Source of the DNA: Kozakia baliensis
GTDB lineage: Bacteria > Pseudomonadota > Alphaproteobacteria > Acetobacterales > Acetobacteraceae
Direction of reading: 5' to 3'
DNA length: 64,000 bases
Assembly (NCBI RefSeq): GCF_001787335.1
Contig: NZ_CP014674.1
Coordinates: 124,001 to 188,000 of the forward strand
In this document: piece after piece, positions 1 to 8,878 of the stretch
Numbering within the stretch: the first letter of the stretch is position 1
Layout of the letters: every line of letters begins with the position of its first letter
Notes under the pieces: generated by a model
Database searches by the model: none
Seen by the model: the letters and a program-made list of their open reading frames with translations, nothing else
What the model was told of the DNA's origin: nothing
Position numbers and translations under genes: made by a program

Positions 1-150
1 CGTGAGATTATTCAGGGCGGGAAGGTGGATCGTCCTGCGATGATCGCGCGCATCCGCGATTTTTACCGCCGCTTCTACAGCTATGATTTGGGTGACGCGG
101 ATGCCACCCGTATTCTGGATGCCGAGCCGCCGATCGCAAAGAACGGATAG
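1..150 (+). CDS. C-terminal fragment of an unidentified protein
   Basis: The first reading frame is open from the window edge and ends in TAG at 148-150, leaving the last 49 residues of a protein whose body lies outside. The fragment is charged and aromatic-rich (RIRDFYRRFYSYD near residues 17-29) and ends in PPIAKNG. I do not recognise the family from this tail. It is convergent with the TonB receptor that ends at 178, and I see no clear terminator in the 27 bp between them. It is judged coding because the frame is open to the edge and composition matches the neighbours. Confidence 0.5.
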   Translation, partial: REIIQGGKVDRPAMIARIRDFYRRFYSYDLGDADATRILDAEPPIAKNG

Positions 151-177
151 CGGTGGCTCGGTTCGATCGGTGTAATC

Positions 178-2385
178 TTACCAGTTGAAGCCGATATTGG
201 CCTGGGCGTTCCGGCGCTCGCCGTAATAGCAGAATTCCTGGCCGTAGGACGCATAGGCAAGGCAGTTGGCGACGAAGTTCTTGTCGAAAAGATTGCGGAC
301 ACTCGCGCCGACTGTCCAACCCCGCAGCGAACGCGAAGCGTTGCCCAGATCGTAACGCAGAGAAGCGTCGAACACGGCATATTGCGGCACCCAAACGCTA
401 CCGTAGCTGGCCTCGCCACCGTAGGATTTCGAGGTGTAACGCATGCCGCCGCCGAAGCCGAGGCCCTTCGCCTGGCCTTTCGGCACGGTGTAGAAAGCGA
501 ACAACGAGGCATTGCCACGGCCGGACTGGATCAACGGTTTGCCCGTCGAATCGTCTTTCACTTTCTGAGTGCTGACGGCGGCGGTGATCATCAGGTTCTT
601 GAAGGCTTCGACGTGGGCTTCGAATTCGAAACCGTCCGAGTGTACCTTGCCGCTCTGGGTGTTGTATCCGTAATTGCCGACGGCAACGAGCACATTGCTT
701 TGCTCGATATGGAAGCCCGCCGCCGTCAGCAAAATCGGCGTGCCAGGAATTTGGTATTTCACACCGCCTTCCAATTGCTTGCCGAGCGACGGATCTGCTT
801 GGCGGAGCGTCTTGCCACCATCATTGGAGACGAGGCCCGACTGCGGTTGGAAGGATGTCGAATAGCTGACGTAAGGCGAGAGGCCGAAGTTGAAATGATA
901 GAGGCCCGATGCGCGCCACGTGATCTGGCTCGGGCTTTCGTTGGTCGTGCCGCCAGCCAGACGGTCCGTCTGGTGGGAGCGATACCAGTCGTTACGCAAG
1001 CTGCCCGTCAGGATCAGCCTGCGCCAACGAATTTCATCCTGCCCATAGACACCAGCTTGGTGTGAGTCCGTTTTGTAACTCACCCAAGGGTCCAGCGTGG
1101 GGTACGCCATGTGGTAGTTGGGGTGAAACACGTCCATATCCGCCGCACTGCCGTAGAAGCCCGTTTCGGTCGCGCTCTGCTGCATGTAGTCGAAGCCGAA
1201 CATCATCGTATGGCGTAGCGGCCCGGTGCGGACCTTGCCTTTGAATTGGCTGTCGAACGCGAGGTTGCGCGCGTGTTCGTTCGTCGCGATCGCGGAGCGG
1301 GCGAGAGTCGTGGGTTCGTCGGTAACGTAATAGCCGCTGTCATACACGCTACGATATTGAGTTTTGATGTCGTCGTAGCGCCCGCGGGATGTAAAGCTCC
1401 AATCGTCGTTGAAGCGATGATTGAAGATATAGGTAATGGCCCCGTGCTTACGGTTGAATTTCTCGAACGAGGTATCGCCATCATAGAAATTGCGCGGGAG
1501 GTAGCCGAAGGGCGCGGGCTTAAGTGAGCCGACCAACGGAACGCCGCCATAAGTGCCGTTCTCGGGGTCGTATTGGTAATTGCCGAGCAGCGTCAGCGTC
1601 GTCGGGCCATCACCGCCGAAAGTGAAGGATGGGCTGATGCTGAAACGACGGCTTCCCGTGCGGCTGAGTTGGCTGTGCTGACCGTTGACGGTGCCGTAAA
1701 TGCGATAGCGGACGAAACCGTTATCCGTCGCGTAGCCGCCCACATCGGCATCGACGCGATAGAGATCGAACATGCCGCCCGTGGTGTTGATGCCGCCGTA
1801 AGAGCGCTGGTTCGTCGGTAGTTTGCTGGACAGTGCGGCAAGACCGCCCGGGCTGGATTGCCCATAGAGCGCGGAAGCCGGGCCTTTGAGAATTTCCACC
1901 CGATCGAGCCGCGATGTATCGGTCTGAGCTACGGCATAGCCTGTGGGACTGTCCTGTAGCTTCAATCCATCGAGGAAGGTCGGGATCATGAAGCCGCGTA
2001 GGAGAAACTGATCGTAGCGTGTGCCTACGCCGCCCCCGCGCAAATCGGGGGTGATGCCCGCCGCGTAACGCACGGCTTGATTGAGGCTCAGCACGCCGCG
2101 AATATCCATCTCGTTGCGCGTGACGACCGTGACCGATTGCGCGGTCTCGATCAGCGGCGTGTCTGTTTTGGTTGCCGAGGAGGCGATCGTGGAAGGACGA
2201 CGTCCACGAATCTCTAATTTCTCAATTTGTGTGGCGCGTGTTTGAGATTTTGTGGCCGTCGGTTTTGCCTGAGAGGTGCCGACAACACGCGCCTGTCCGG
2301 ATTTTCCCTTCGTATCGGCCGCGAGGGCCGTTCCACTCGTAAGAAGTGAAAGAGGGATCACGTAGATAATCCTGCTGCGCTGCAT
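178..2385 (-). CDS. TonB-dependent siderophore receptor (FhuA/FoxA-like)
   Basis: Outer-membrane active transporter for a ferric siderophore, 735 residues. An N-terminal signal peptide (IIYVIPLSLLTSGTALAA) is followed by a plug domain with the typical stretch TPLIETAQSVTVVTRNEM, LRGF and LDRVEILKGPASALYGQSSPGG. The beta-barrel ends in an aromatic residue (GFNW), as these receptors do. A longer frame reaches 2457, but the ATG at 2385 is preferred because GAGGAA lies just before it and the signal peptide starts there. A Fur-like palindrome about 56 bp upstream (2442-2456) suggests iron repression. The ligand is not determinable; overall pattern resembles hydroxamate receptors, which is inference. 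Confidence 0.9.
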   Translation of the reverse strand: MQRSRIIYVIPLSLLTSGTALAADTKGKSGQARVVGTSQAKPTATKSQTRATQIEKLEIRGRRPSTIASSATKTDTPLIETAQSVTVVTRNEMDIRGVLSLNQAVRYAAGITPDLRGGGVGTRYDQFLLRGFMIPTFLDGLKLQDSPTGYAVAQTDTSRLDRVEILKGPASALYGQSSPGGLAALSSKLPTNQRSYGGINTTGGMFDLYRVDADVGGYATDNGFVRYRIYGTVNGQHSQLSRTGSRRFSISPSFTFGGDGPTTLTLLGNYQYDPENGTYGGVPLVGSLKPAPFGYLPRNFYDGDTSFEKFNRKHGAITYIFNHRFNDDWSFTSRGRYDDIKTQYRSVYDSGYYVTDEPTTLARSAIATNEHARNLAFDSQFKGKVRTGPLRHTMMFGFDYMQQSATETGFYGSAADMDVFHPNYHMAYPTLDPWVSYKTDSHQAGVYGQDEIRWRRLILTGSLRNDWYRSHQTDRLAGGTTNESPSQITWRASGLYHFNFGLSPYVSYSTSFQPQSGLVSNDGGKTLRQADPSLGKQLEGGVKYQIPGTPILLTAAGFHIEQSNVLVAVGNYGYNTQSGKVHSDGFEFEAHVEAFKNLMITAAVSTQKVKDDSTGKPLIQSGRGNASLFAFYTVPKGQAKGLGFGGGMRYTSKSYGGEASYGSVWVPQYAVFDASLRYDLGNASRSLRGWTVGASVRNLFDKNFVANCLAYASYGQEFCYYGERRNAQANIGFNW

Positions 2386-2441
2386 GTCGTTCCTCGGTTG
2401 TTGGCGTTTGCCGCCCAATGGCCAGAGGCACCTATCGTCAT

Positions 2442-2456
2442 TGCGAATTAATTGCA
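2442..2456. promoter_or_regulatory. Candidate Fur operator between divergent TonB receptors
   Basis: TGCGAATTAATTGCA is a near-palindromic 7-1-7 element. By eye it matches 10 of 15 positions of a Fur-type core (TGAGAATCATTCTCA). It shares the left half TTGCGAAT with the candidate upstream of bfd at 29384. The position, about 56 bp upstream of the receptor start at 2385, suits repression of that gene; an effect on the rightward receptor is less certain. No binding evidence is available. Confidence 0.4.
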
Positions 2457-2668
2457 AGCAGCATCAAAAAACATGAAAATATCGTCGCTCCGGTGTGGCT
2501 TTTGGCCCACTTGCGGCACTTGCGCGGTTCGGACGAAATTCTTGAAAAAGCTAAGTCCAACAAATGAAACGACATGCGCCGATCTCTCATGCGTTGGCGA
2601 AAGCCGCCCTATCGGCAGGCCGAATGAGAACTCTTCGTTTCGCCGATAAAATTTTTCTTGAACCCGAT

Positions 2669-2690
2669 GGCGCTTTCCTATCAAAGCGCC
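2669..2690 (+). other. Perfect 8-bp inverted repeat in the leader of the second TonB receptor
   Basis: GGCGCTTT, six bases, then AAAGCGCC. It lies about 55 bp before the preferred GTG start at 2744. It could be an operator or an mRNA hairpin. The rest of 2386-2743 (358 bp, divergent promoter region) shows only this repeat and the Fur-like site. Confidence 0.4.
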
Positions 2691-2743
2691 GTGATAAAAA
2701 GGATTTCAGGGGGAGAAGGAAAATCACCGGCGCTCAGTCTGTC

Positions 2744-5059
2744 GTGTGCCGTTTGCGGCGTATCGCATTTTCCTCCTCCCGCTTTGCGCTGGCTTTCCTG
2801 CTGGCGGGAAGCGTGCTCGGCGCAGCCCCATGTTTGGCGCAAGGGCAACAAAAACAGGCACGGCCATTCGCGGTGGGGAAACATCGTGCCTCTAAGCCCA
2901 AAGCCGCATCGAAAACGCCCCGGCCTGAACTTATCGAAGTCAATGCGCGCCGGCGGGATTTCAATCATCCAGCCGCGCAGCATTTACCGGATGCGGATAC
3001 GCGCCTGACGGCGGAAAGGTTGACGCAACGTGGCGTCGTCACATTGCGCGATATGGAGCGGGTTGCGCCCAATCTGACGGTGCAAAGCATCAACGGCACC
3101 GCTTCCACGAATTTCTATTTGCGCGGCGCCGGCTTCAACGATTTCACCCAAAACAATATGGGGCCGGTTCTTACTTATTTCGACGATGTGCCGTTCGCCT
3201 ATTCGACCATGGCCAGCGGTTTGATGTTCGATCTGGAAGATGCGACCGTCACTCCCGGCCCGGTCGGCACGCAGCATGGCCAGTCCGACACGGGGGGAGA
3301 AATTCGCTTCCGCACCGCCGATCCGACCGATCGTTGGCATTACGGCGCCAGCCAGGACATCGCCTCCTATGCACGCAGCCGGAGCGAGGCTTATATTTCC
3401 GGCCCCCTGGCGCGTAACCTCAGCTTTCGCCTGGCCGGGCAAACGCGCCAGGGCGGGGGGTGGCAGAATAACCCGATCAATGGCGACCGTTTAGGAGACG
3501 CCGATAGCTGGGCGTTGCGCGGTAAGTTGAAATGGACGCCGGATTCTCACACCACCATACTGCTTTCCGGCCATTTCGTTCAGGATAACAGCGAGGTCGT
3601 CACCGCCGTTCCCGTCCATCGACTGATCGGCTCCGCGCCTTTGCCGAAACTCTCGCATCAACAGGCTGAATGGTCGAGCCGCCCGGAATTCGCGCAATTG
3701 ATCGGGCGTAAGGAAGGCATCAAACCTAGCGAGCATAACCAGTTCTGGGGCTGGGATCTGCATTTCTCCCACGATTTCGGCTATGCGACCGTCACCTCGA
3801 TCAGCGCCTTCGAGACGGAGCGCGAAGGTGAGTACACCGATCAGGACGGAACGGCCCAATCCCAGGCGGACACTTACCGCACGGTGGACGCCAACGCTTT
3901 CACCCAGGAACTGCGCCTCTCCAACTCGCGCCCGAACGATCGTTTTCAATGGGTTGTTGGCGCGTTCTATCAGCGCAGCCAAATGCAGCAGCGCTTCTTC
4001 TTCGATTATACCGATTACGTTCCAGCGCGCGGCTATCTGCAGGCGACCAATTTTGGGCTGAATCAGGAAAGCACATCCGAGTTCGGTCATGTCAGCTATC
4101 GCTTGCCGCATCACGTCACGCTTTTCGCCGGATTGCTGCATCAACTCGACGATCGCGGCATTACCGGGCTGCAATCGCAGATTTTCGGCGGCAAGACGCT
4201 CAATTTCCATGCGGAGAACACGGCGTCATCGCAGTTCGCCGGGCAAGTCGGTGTTTCGTGGCAAATCATGCCGCGCGAATTGCTGTATTACAAGATGAGC
4301 AAAGGCTTCAAACCTGGAGGCTTTACCGCCAACAACACCCAAATCCAGGCGCAACTCGACCCGTTCAAGCCGGAAACCGTGCTGACTTACGAACTCGGGT
4401 TCAAAAGCGATCCGATTCCGGATCGGCTACGGATCAACGCGGCGGCTTTCTATAACGACTATCACAACCAGCAAATTCTCGGCACGGTGCTGATCCCCAA
4501 TTACGGGCCGTTGAGCGAGATCACCAATGCGCCAAAATCGGAAAGTTGGGGCTTCGAAGGCACGCTCGACATTCACCCGTTCAAGCATGTGTTCGTCACG
4601 CAGAATCTCGGCTGGCAACGCGGTAATTTCCAGGATTTCCCGACGGTGAACCGCGCCAAGACCAACGCTTACTATGCGCGGACGGGCACTTGGAAAGCGA
4701 TCAACGACAATTTCGGTGGGGTCGATAATGGGCAGCCAAAATTGACGTTGAATGGCGAGGCGAACTGGCGGCAAGCCATCGCCCCCGGTTACGGCATCGA
4801 GTTCGGGCCGGATTGGTCCTATCGCGGTAGCCAAGCCATTACGCCGGGTGGAACGGGCTTTTACCGCCTGCCGCCTTACTTCCTGCTCGGCGCGCATGTA
4901 ACGGTGCGGCCTTCTTCCGAGCGCTGGCAGGCGACGATCTACGCCAGCAACATCCTCAACCGCCAGTATTACGAAAGCGGCGGCCAAGCCACGACCACTT
5001 ATTTCTATATTCCCGGCGCGCCACGCTTCATCGGCGGCCGCATTTCCTGCGGGTTCTGA
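2744..5059 (+). CDS. TonB-dependent receptor
   Basis: Outer-membrane receptor of about 771 residues. After a twin-arginine-free signal peptide (RFALAFLLAGSVLGAAPCLAQ) come a plug domain (RGVVTLRDMERVAPNLTVQSI, FYLRGAGFND) and a long beta-barrel with SKGFKPGGF, ending in CGF. The plug resembles the broad TonB receptor class used for varied substrates rather than the classic siderophore group, so the ligand is open. The start is uncertain. The frame extends to an ATG at 2564, but that adds 60 unrelated residues and spans a perfect inverted repeat (2669-2690). The GTG at 2744 places the signal peptide at the N-terminus, though its ribosome-binding site is weak. It is divergent from the receptor at 178-2385. 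Confidence 0.85.
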   Translation: MCRLRRIAFSSSRFALAFLLAGSVLGAAPCLAQGQQKQARPFAVGKHRASKPKAASKTPRPELIEVNARRRDFNHPAAQHLPDADTRLTAERLTQRGVVTLRDMERVAPNLTVQSINGTASTNFYLRGAGFNDFTQNNMGPVLTYFDDVPFAYSTMASGLMFDLEDATVTPGPVGTQHGQSDTGGEIRFRTADPTDRWHYGASQDIASYARSRSEAYISGPLARNLSFRLAGQTRQGGGWQNNPINGDRLGDADSWALRGKLKWTPDSHTTILLSGHFVQDNSEVVTAVPVHRLIGSAPLPKLSHQQAEWSSRPEFAQLIGRKEGIKPSEHNQFWGWDLHFSHDFGYATVTSISAFETEREGEYTDQDGTAQSQADTYRTVDANAFTQELRLSNSRPNDRFQWVVGAFYQRSQMQQRFFFDYTDYVPARGYLQATNFGLNQESTSEFGHVSYRLPHHVTLFAGLLHQLDDRGITGLQSQIFGGKTLNFHAENTASSQFAGQVGVSWQIMPRELLYYKMSKGFKPGGFTANNTQIQAQLDPFKPETVLTYELGFKSDPIPDRLRINAAAFYNDYHNQQILGTVLIPNYGPLSEITNAPKSESWGFEGTLDIHPFKHVFVTQNLGWQRGNFQDFPTVNRAKTNAYYARTGTWKAINDNFGGVDNGQPKLTLNGEANWRQAIAPGYGIEFGPDWSYRGSQAITPGGTGFYRLPPYFLLGAHVTVRPSSERWQATIYASNILNRQYYESGGQATTTYFYIPGAPRFIGGRISCGF

Positions 5060-5095
5060 AGCGGGCGGGCTCGGTTCAATCGAGCGGTGCTGGAG

Positions 5096-6496
5096 TTATC
5101 CCGCTGGGGGTTCGATCGGCCAATCCTTCTGCCCCAGCGCAGGTGGAGCGATGCGCGCCATAATGGCGGCGAACGCCAGTGCGCCGATCGGCGGAACCCA
5201 CATCCACCATGTTGTATGTCGTGCTTCGATCAGCCAATCCAGATAGAACTGCACCAACATCATGATGCCGCCGAATGATAGCAGCATGATTAATCCCGGC
5301 CGATCCGATTTACGAAAAAGCAAAGCAATGCTCGGCAGATAACTGGCCCCCACCAAGATCGCGGCGCATGCCAGGCCTTCCGCTAACGCCAGCCCGGCAT
5401 GAGCCTGGCCGACACGCCACATCATCACGCCGAAAAATACTCCCAGAATGACCGCTGCTTGCATCGTCCGCAGCCCATGCGCCCTAAAGACCGCATAGGA
5501 AAAATCCGTCCGGCCGCCGAACGGACCGAGTGAAAGGAGGAAGGGCCAGTCCTGGCGCGAGCGCATCCAGCCGACAAGTCCCAACGCATTCAGGATAACG
5601 GTCTGCACCGAGGCCGAGCGCATGGCGTGTTTGAGCATGTCCCAACTTGGCCGCTTCATTTCCGACAAGCATACGGCCAGCATCATGAATAACCTGAACG
5701 CAGCCGCCATTAATATAATTTGCAACCCCAGCCCCAGGGGCGCGCCTGTCGAGAAACTGTTCGGCAATGGCACGCGTCGCAACCATGACGGCTGCCACAT
5801 GACCATTTGCACAATGCTCATGACCCATCGTGACGGCGTGCGGCTCTTTCGGGCGCGGCGTGCCTTTACGGGTGTTTCGTTCGCCATGGCATAGGAGCGG
5901 AAACGATATTCCTGCAATGCCATCGGTATCGTTACCAATAAGATTGCCGTCGCCACATACCAGGGTGCGGAGAGCAACCGGCTTTGCATCGAAGGCGCTA
6001 GGAGCACGATGAACGCGCCGAGATTGAGCACCAAACGCGGCACCCGCATCCGCGTCCGCATATTTCTAGGCCCGACCCGGTCCGAACCCGACCAGATCAC
6101 CACATTGATGGATTCCAGCGCCATGACGTTCAGCAGCGGCGCGCCCAGCGATAGAATCGGCAATGCCAGCACCACGAACAGCAACGGCAGTACGATATGC
6201 ACCGCCCCGTATTCGGCGGCCTGTAGGCGCGGGAGCATGAATGTCGCAGGTGAACGGACCTGCCGCCAATAATGGGTGCTGAGCGCCGTAAACCACGCTT
6301 GAAGCGAAAGCCACCAGAACGTCGCCAGTAAGCCGGGCATGGTGTAGCGTCCGTCATGCCAGAAATTCCGGCCCCAGTAAGTGTAGTCCATCCCAGCACA
6401 AAGCAGCAGATACACAACACCGGCATAGACGGTGACATTTTCACGGAAAAAGACTGGCGAGACGTAAAGGCGGAGCGCCTTCGAAATGTCTCTCAT
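5096..6496 (-). CDS. Multi-spanning membrane protein, probable ABC transporter permease
   Basis: A 466-residue hydrophobic protein with many predicted membrane helices (VYAGVVYLLLCAGM, GAVHIVLPLLFVVLALPILSLG, VATAILLVTIPMAL, AAVILGVFFGVMMW and more). Its start overlaps the stop of the ABC ATPase gene by four bases (ATGA), which strongly suggests it is the permease partner. No substrate-defining motif is visible and I do not recognise a named subfamily. It is convergent with the TonB receptor ending at 5059; no convincing terminator lies between them. Confidence 0.75.
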   Translation of the reverse strand: MRDISKALRLYVSPVFFRENVTVYAGVVYLLLCAGMDYTYWGRNFWHDGRYTMPGLLATFWWLSLQAWFTALSTHYWRQVRSPATFMLPRLQAAEYGAVHIVLPLLFVVLALPILSLGAPLLNVMALESINVVIWSGSDRVGPRNMRTRMRVPRLVLNLGAFIVLLAPSMQSRLLSAPWYVATAILLVTIPMALQEYRFRSYAMANETPVKARRARKSRTPSRWVMSIVQMVMWQPSWLRRVPLPNSFSTGAPLGLGLQIILMAAAFRLFMMLAVCLSEMKRPSWDMLKHAMRSASVQTVILNALGLVGWMRSRQDWPFLLSLGPFGGRTDFSYAVFRAHGLRTMQAAVILGVFFGVMMWRVGQAHAGLALAEGLACAAILVGASYLPSIALLFRKSDRPGLIMLLSFGGIMMLVQFYLDWLIEARHTTWWMWVPPIGALAFAAIMARIAPPALGQKDWPIEPPAG

Positions 6497-7323
6497 CGTG
6501 TCAGCGCCAGGAATAGACGCTCTACATCTCCCGGCAGCACGGGCGAGCCAGCATCTTCCAGATCCTCACGCCAACCGCGCACCCACACCGCGCCGTCATA
6601 ATCTTCCGCGAGGATCTCCAGCCCCAGCGCCGCATCCGGTGGCCCAGCCAGGCGTCGTACGCTGCCTGCCACTTCGCGCGCGCCGATATCCAGAACTAAC
6701 TGCCCTTTCCGCACCATCAGGAAGCGGTCACAGATATCTTCGAGATCGGAAATGATATGGGAGGAAATCAGAACGCTTGCGCCACTGCGCCGCACATATT
6801 CGGGCAAAAGCCGCATGAAATCGTGTCGCGCTTGTGGATCGAGGCTCGCCACCGGCTCGTCCAGAACCACCAGTTCGGGCGAAAACCGCAAGGCTAGGAT
6901 GATCGCCAGCCGTTGCCGCTCTCCGCCCGAGAGCGTCTTCACGCGCGCCTGCGGATCGAGCTTGGCCCAGGCGGCCCAACTCGTATCTTCGACATCCTCC
7001 GGCCGTCCGCGATACTGCGCGAGGTAATTCATCAATTCGCCGACGCGGAACCATGTCAGCCCCGTCATCGTCTGCGGCACAAACCCCACGCGCGCCCTGG
7101 TTTCCGGGCGCAACGCCGTCATATCCTCGCCCCAGAGCCGAACCGTTCCCTCGTCCGCGCTCAAAAGCCCGAGAATACATCCGATCAGGGTTGTCTTTCC
7201 TGCGCCGTTCGGTCCAAGCAGGGCCGTGATCTCGCCCGGTTGTAGGACAAACGAGATACGATCTAGAATACGCCGACCATCTAGAATTTTCACCAGATGC
7301 GTCACGCTGACAGGTGCGTTCAT
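6493..7323 (-). CDS. ABC transporter ATP-binding protein
   Basis: Cytoplasmic ATPase subunit of 276 residues that powers transport with the membrane protein encoded directly downstream. Walker A is GPNGAGKTT near residue 37, the signature is LSGGERQRLA near residue 133, and Walker B is LVVLDEP followed by the conserved SSHIISDLEDICD switch region. A small variable domain occupies the last 60 residues. The arrangement resembles exporters with separate ATPase and permease chains, but the cargo cannot be predicted. A sigma70-like promoter lies just upstream (7356-7382). Confidence 0.9.
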   Translation of the reverse strand: MNAPVSVTHLVKILDGRRILDRISFVLQPGEITALLGPNGAGKTTLIGCILGLLSADEGTVRLWGEDMTALRPETRARVGFVPQTMTGLTWFRVGELMNYLAQYRGRPEDVEDTSWAAWAKLDPQARVKTLSGGERQRLAIILALRFSPELVVLDEPVASLDPQARHDFMRLLPEYVRRSGASVLISSHIISDLEDICDRFLMVRKGQLVLDIGAREVAGSVRRLAGPPDAALGLEILAEDYDGAVWVRGWREDLEDAGSPVLPGDVERLFLALTR

Positions 7324-7355
7324 GAACTCTCAGACCCCTCGGGAAGAGAGAGAGT

Positions 7356-7382
7356 ATCATAATGTTACAGAAGGAAAGTCAA
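7356..7382 (-). promoter_or_regulatory. Candidate sigma70 promoter for the ABC transporter pair
   Basis: On the minus strand TTGACT (7382-7377) and TATGAT (7361-7356) are separated by 15 bp. The -10 element lies about 33 bp before the ATPase start codon. Both hexamers are one mismatch from consensus, but the spacer is short. Confidence 0.4.
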
Positions 7383-7412
7383 TTCGCGAAAATCGCTACA
7401 GAAAGCGAAATT

Positions 7413-7997
7413 TCAGGCGTGTCCGACCACGTCAGGCAGCGTTAGCGGATCCATATTGATCGTCGCCAAGGCGCGCCGCCATTTCGGCGCGTAGTCGTGC
7501 CCGAAAATCAGCGCGTCGTTCGCAGGCGCGCTCAGCCACGCATTGCCGCGCACGATCTCCTCCTCGAGTTGCCCGGCTTCCCATGCGGCATGGCCGAGCG
7601 CCAGAAGCGCATGTTTGGGGCCATCCCCGGCGGCGATCTCGCGCAGAACATCCAGGCTCGCCGTTAGGCAGACATGATCGTCAACGCGCAGGCTGCTTTC
7701 GCTGTTCCAGTCGGATGAATGAAGCACGAAACCACGCGTAGGATCGACAGGGCCGCCCGCGCACAGATTGATCCGGCGTTGGGGCGGGTTGGGCTCGATG
7801 TTCAACTGTTCGAGCAAATCATCCAGGTTCGGCTGTGAAACGCGACGGTTCACGACCAAGCCCATGGCACCGTCCTCCAAGGAGTGGGCGCAGATATAAA
7901 CGACGCTCTGGGCAAAATCCGACTCCGAGAGCGAAGGGCTTGCGATCAGCAATTGCCCGGTCAGATCGGATGGAGGAGCGGAGAGAGAGGAAGGCAT
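7413..7997 (-). CDS. yqgE: YqgE/AlgH family protein
   Basis: Conserved cytosolic protein of 194 residues belonging to the YqgE/AlgH (DUF179) family, whose biochemical role is not established. The recognisable family segments are LTGQLLIASPSLSESDFAQSVVYIC near the N-terminus, GAMGLVVNRRV, the GGPV motif, and the C-terminal LLALGHAAWEAGQLEEEI. The length is normal. It is a single gene, divergent from ydfG with 127 bp between, and not obviously in an operon with the ABC genes downstream. Confidence 0.9.
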   Translation of the reverse strand: MPSSLSAPPSDLTGQLLIASPSLSESDFAQSVVYICAHSLEDGAMGLVVNRRVSQPNLDDLLEQLNIEPNPPQRRINLCAGGPVDPTRGFVLHSSDWNSESSLRVDDHVCLTASLDVLREIAAGDGPKHALLALGHAAWEAGQLEEEIVRGNAWLSAPANDALIFGHDYAPKWRRALATINMDPLTLPDVVGHA

Positions 7998-8124
7998 GAT
8001 GCCGATGTCGGAAATTGCGAGGGAATTTGCAAGCCTGAGTTACGATCGGCAATGATACAAACGCAAAAGACCCCGAAGCGTAATATTCAAGATACGCAAA
8101 ATTTCTCGATTAAGGAGATCGACG

Positions 8125-8877
8125 ATGCCGACAGTTCTCGTAACCGGCGCAACTTCCGGTTTTGGCCACGCTATCGCGACACGCCTGATCCGAGATGGGC
8201 ATCGCGTTATCGCCACAGGTCGGCGGCGCGAACGCCTGCAGGAACTGGCCTCGAATTTAGGCAAAAATCTTCTACCTTTTCCGCTGGATGTAACCGATTC
8301 CAAAGCAGTTGCGGCACTTCCCAACAGCCTGCCCGCCGAATGGCGCGAGGTGGATGTGTTGGTCAACAATGCCGGTTTGGCGCTCGGCGTCGCCAAGGCG
8401 CAAGACGCTTCGGTGTCGGATTGGCAAACCATGATCCAGACGAATGCAACGGGTCTGGTGGAAGTCACTCATGCTTTGCTGCCCGGCATGATCGAACGCA
8501 ATCGCGGTTATATCATCTCCATCGGCAGCACGGCGGGAACCTACCCCTATGTCGGCGGAAATGTGTATGGCGCGACGAAAGCCTTCGTTGAACAGTTCAT
8601 GCGCAATTTGCGGACCGATTTGCTGGGAACGAAGCTACGGGCCTCCAACATCGAGCCCGGTCTATGCGGCGGTTCCGAATTCAGCAATGTGCGCCTGAAG
8701 GACGACCAGAAAGCCGCAGATGTCTATAAAAATACGACGCCGCTGAATTCGGAAGATATTGCGGAAACCATCTCCTGGCTCCTGAGCCTTCCGCCGCATG
8801 TCAATATCAACTCTATCGAGATGATGCCGGTATGTCAGGCAGCAGGCGGTCTCGCGGTGGATCGTACAATTGGCTGA
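8125..8877 (+). CDS. ydfG: YdfG-like short-chain dehydrogenase (3-hydroxy acid dehydrogenase)
   Basis: NADP-dependent cytosolic oxidoreductase of 250 residues. It has the Rossmann nucleotide-binding motif TGATSGFG (7-14), the structural NNAG, a catalytic serine in ISIGSTAG and the YGATK active-site pair. The sequence follows E. coli YdfG closely through LPAEWREVDVLVNNAGLALG and NINSIEMMPV; that enzyme oxidises serine and 3-hydroxy acids and also reduces malonic semialdehyde. AAGGAG lies well placed before the ATG. The PPK2 gene follows immediately, so the two are probably co-transcribed. Confidence 0.92.
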   Translation: MPTVLVTGATSGFGHAIATRLIRDGHRVIATGRRRERLQELASNLGKNLLPFPLDVTDSKAVAALPNSLPAEWREVDVLVNNAGLALGVAKAQDASVSDWQTMIQTNATGLVEVTHALLPGMIERNRGYIISIGSTAGTYPYVGGNVYGATKAFVEQFMRNLRTDLLGTKLRASNIEPGLCGGSEFSNVRLKDDQKAADVYKNTTPLNSEDIAETISWLLSLPPHVNINSIEMMPVCQAAGGLAVDRTIG

Positions 8878-8878
8878 T

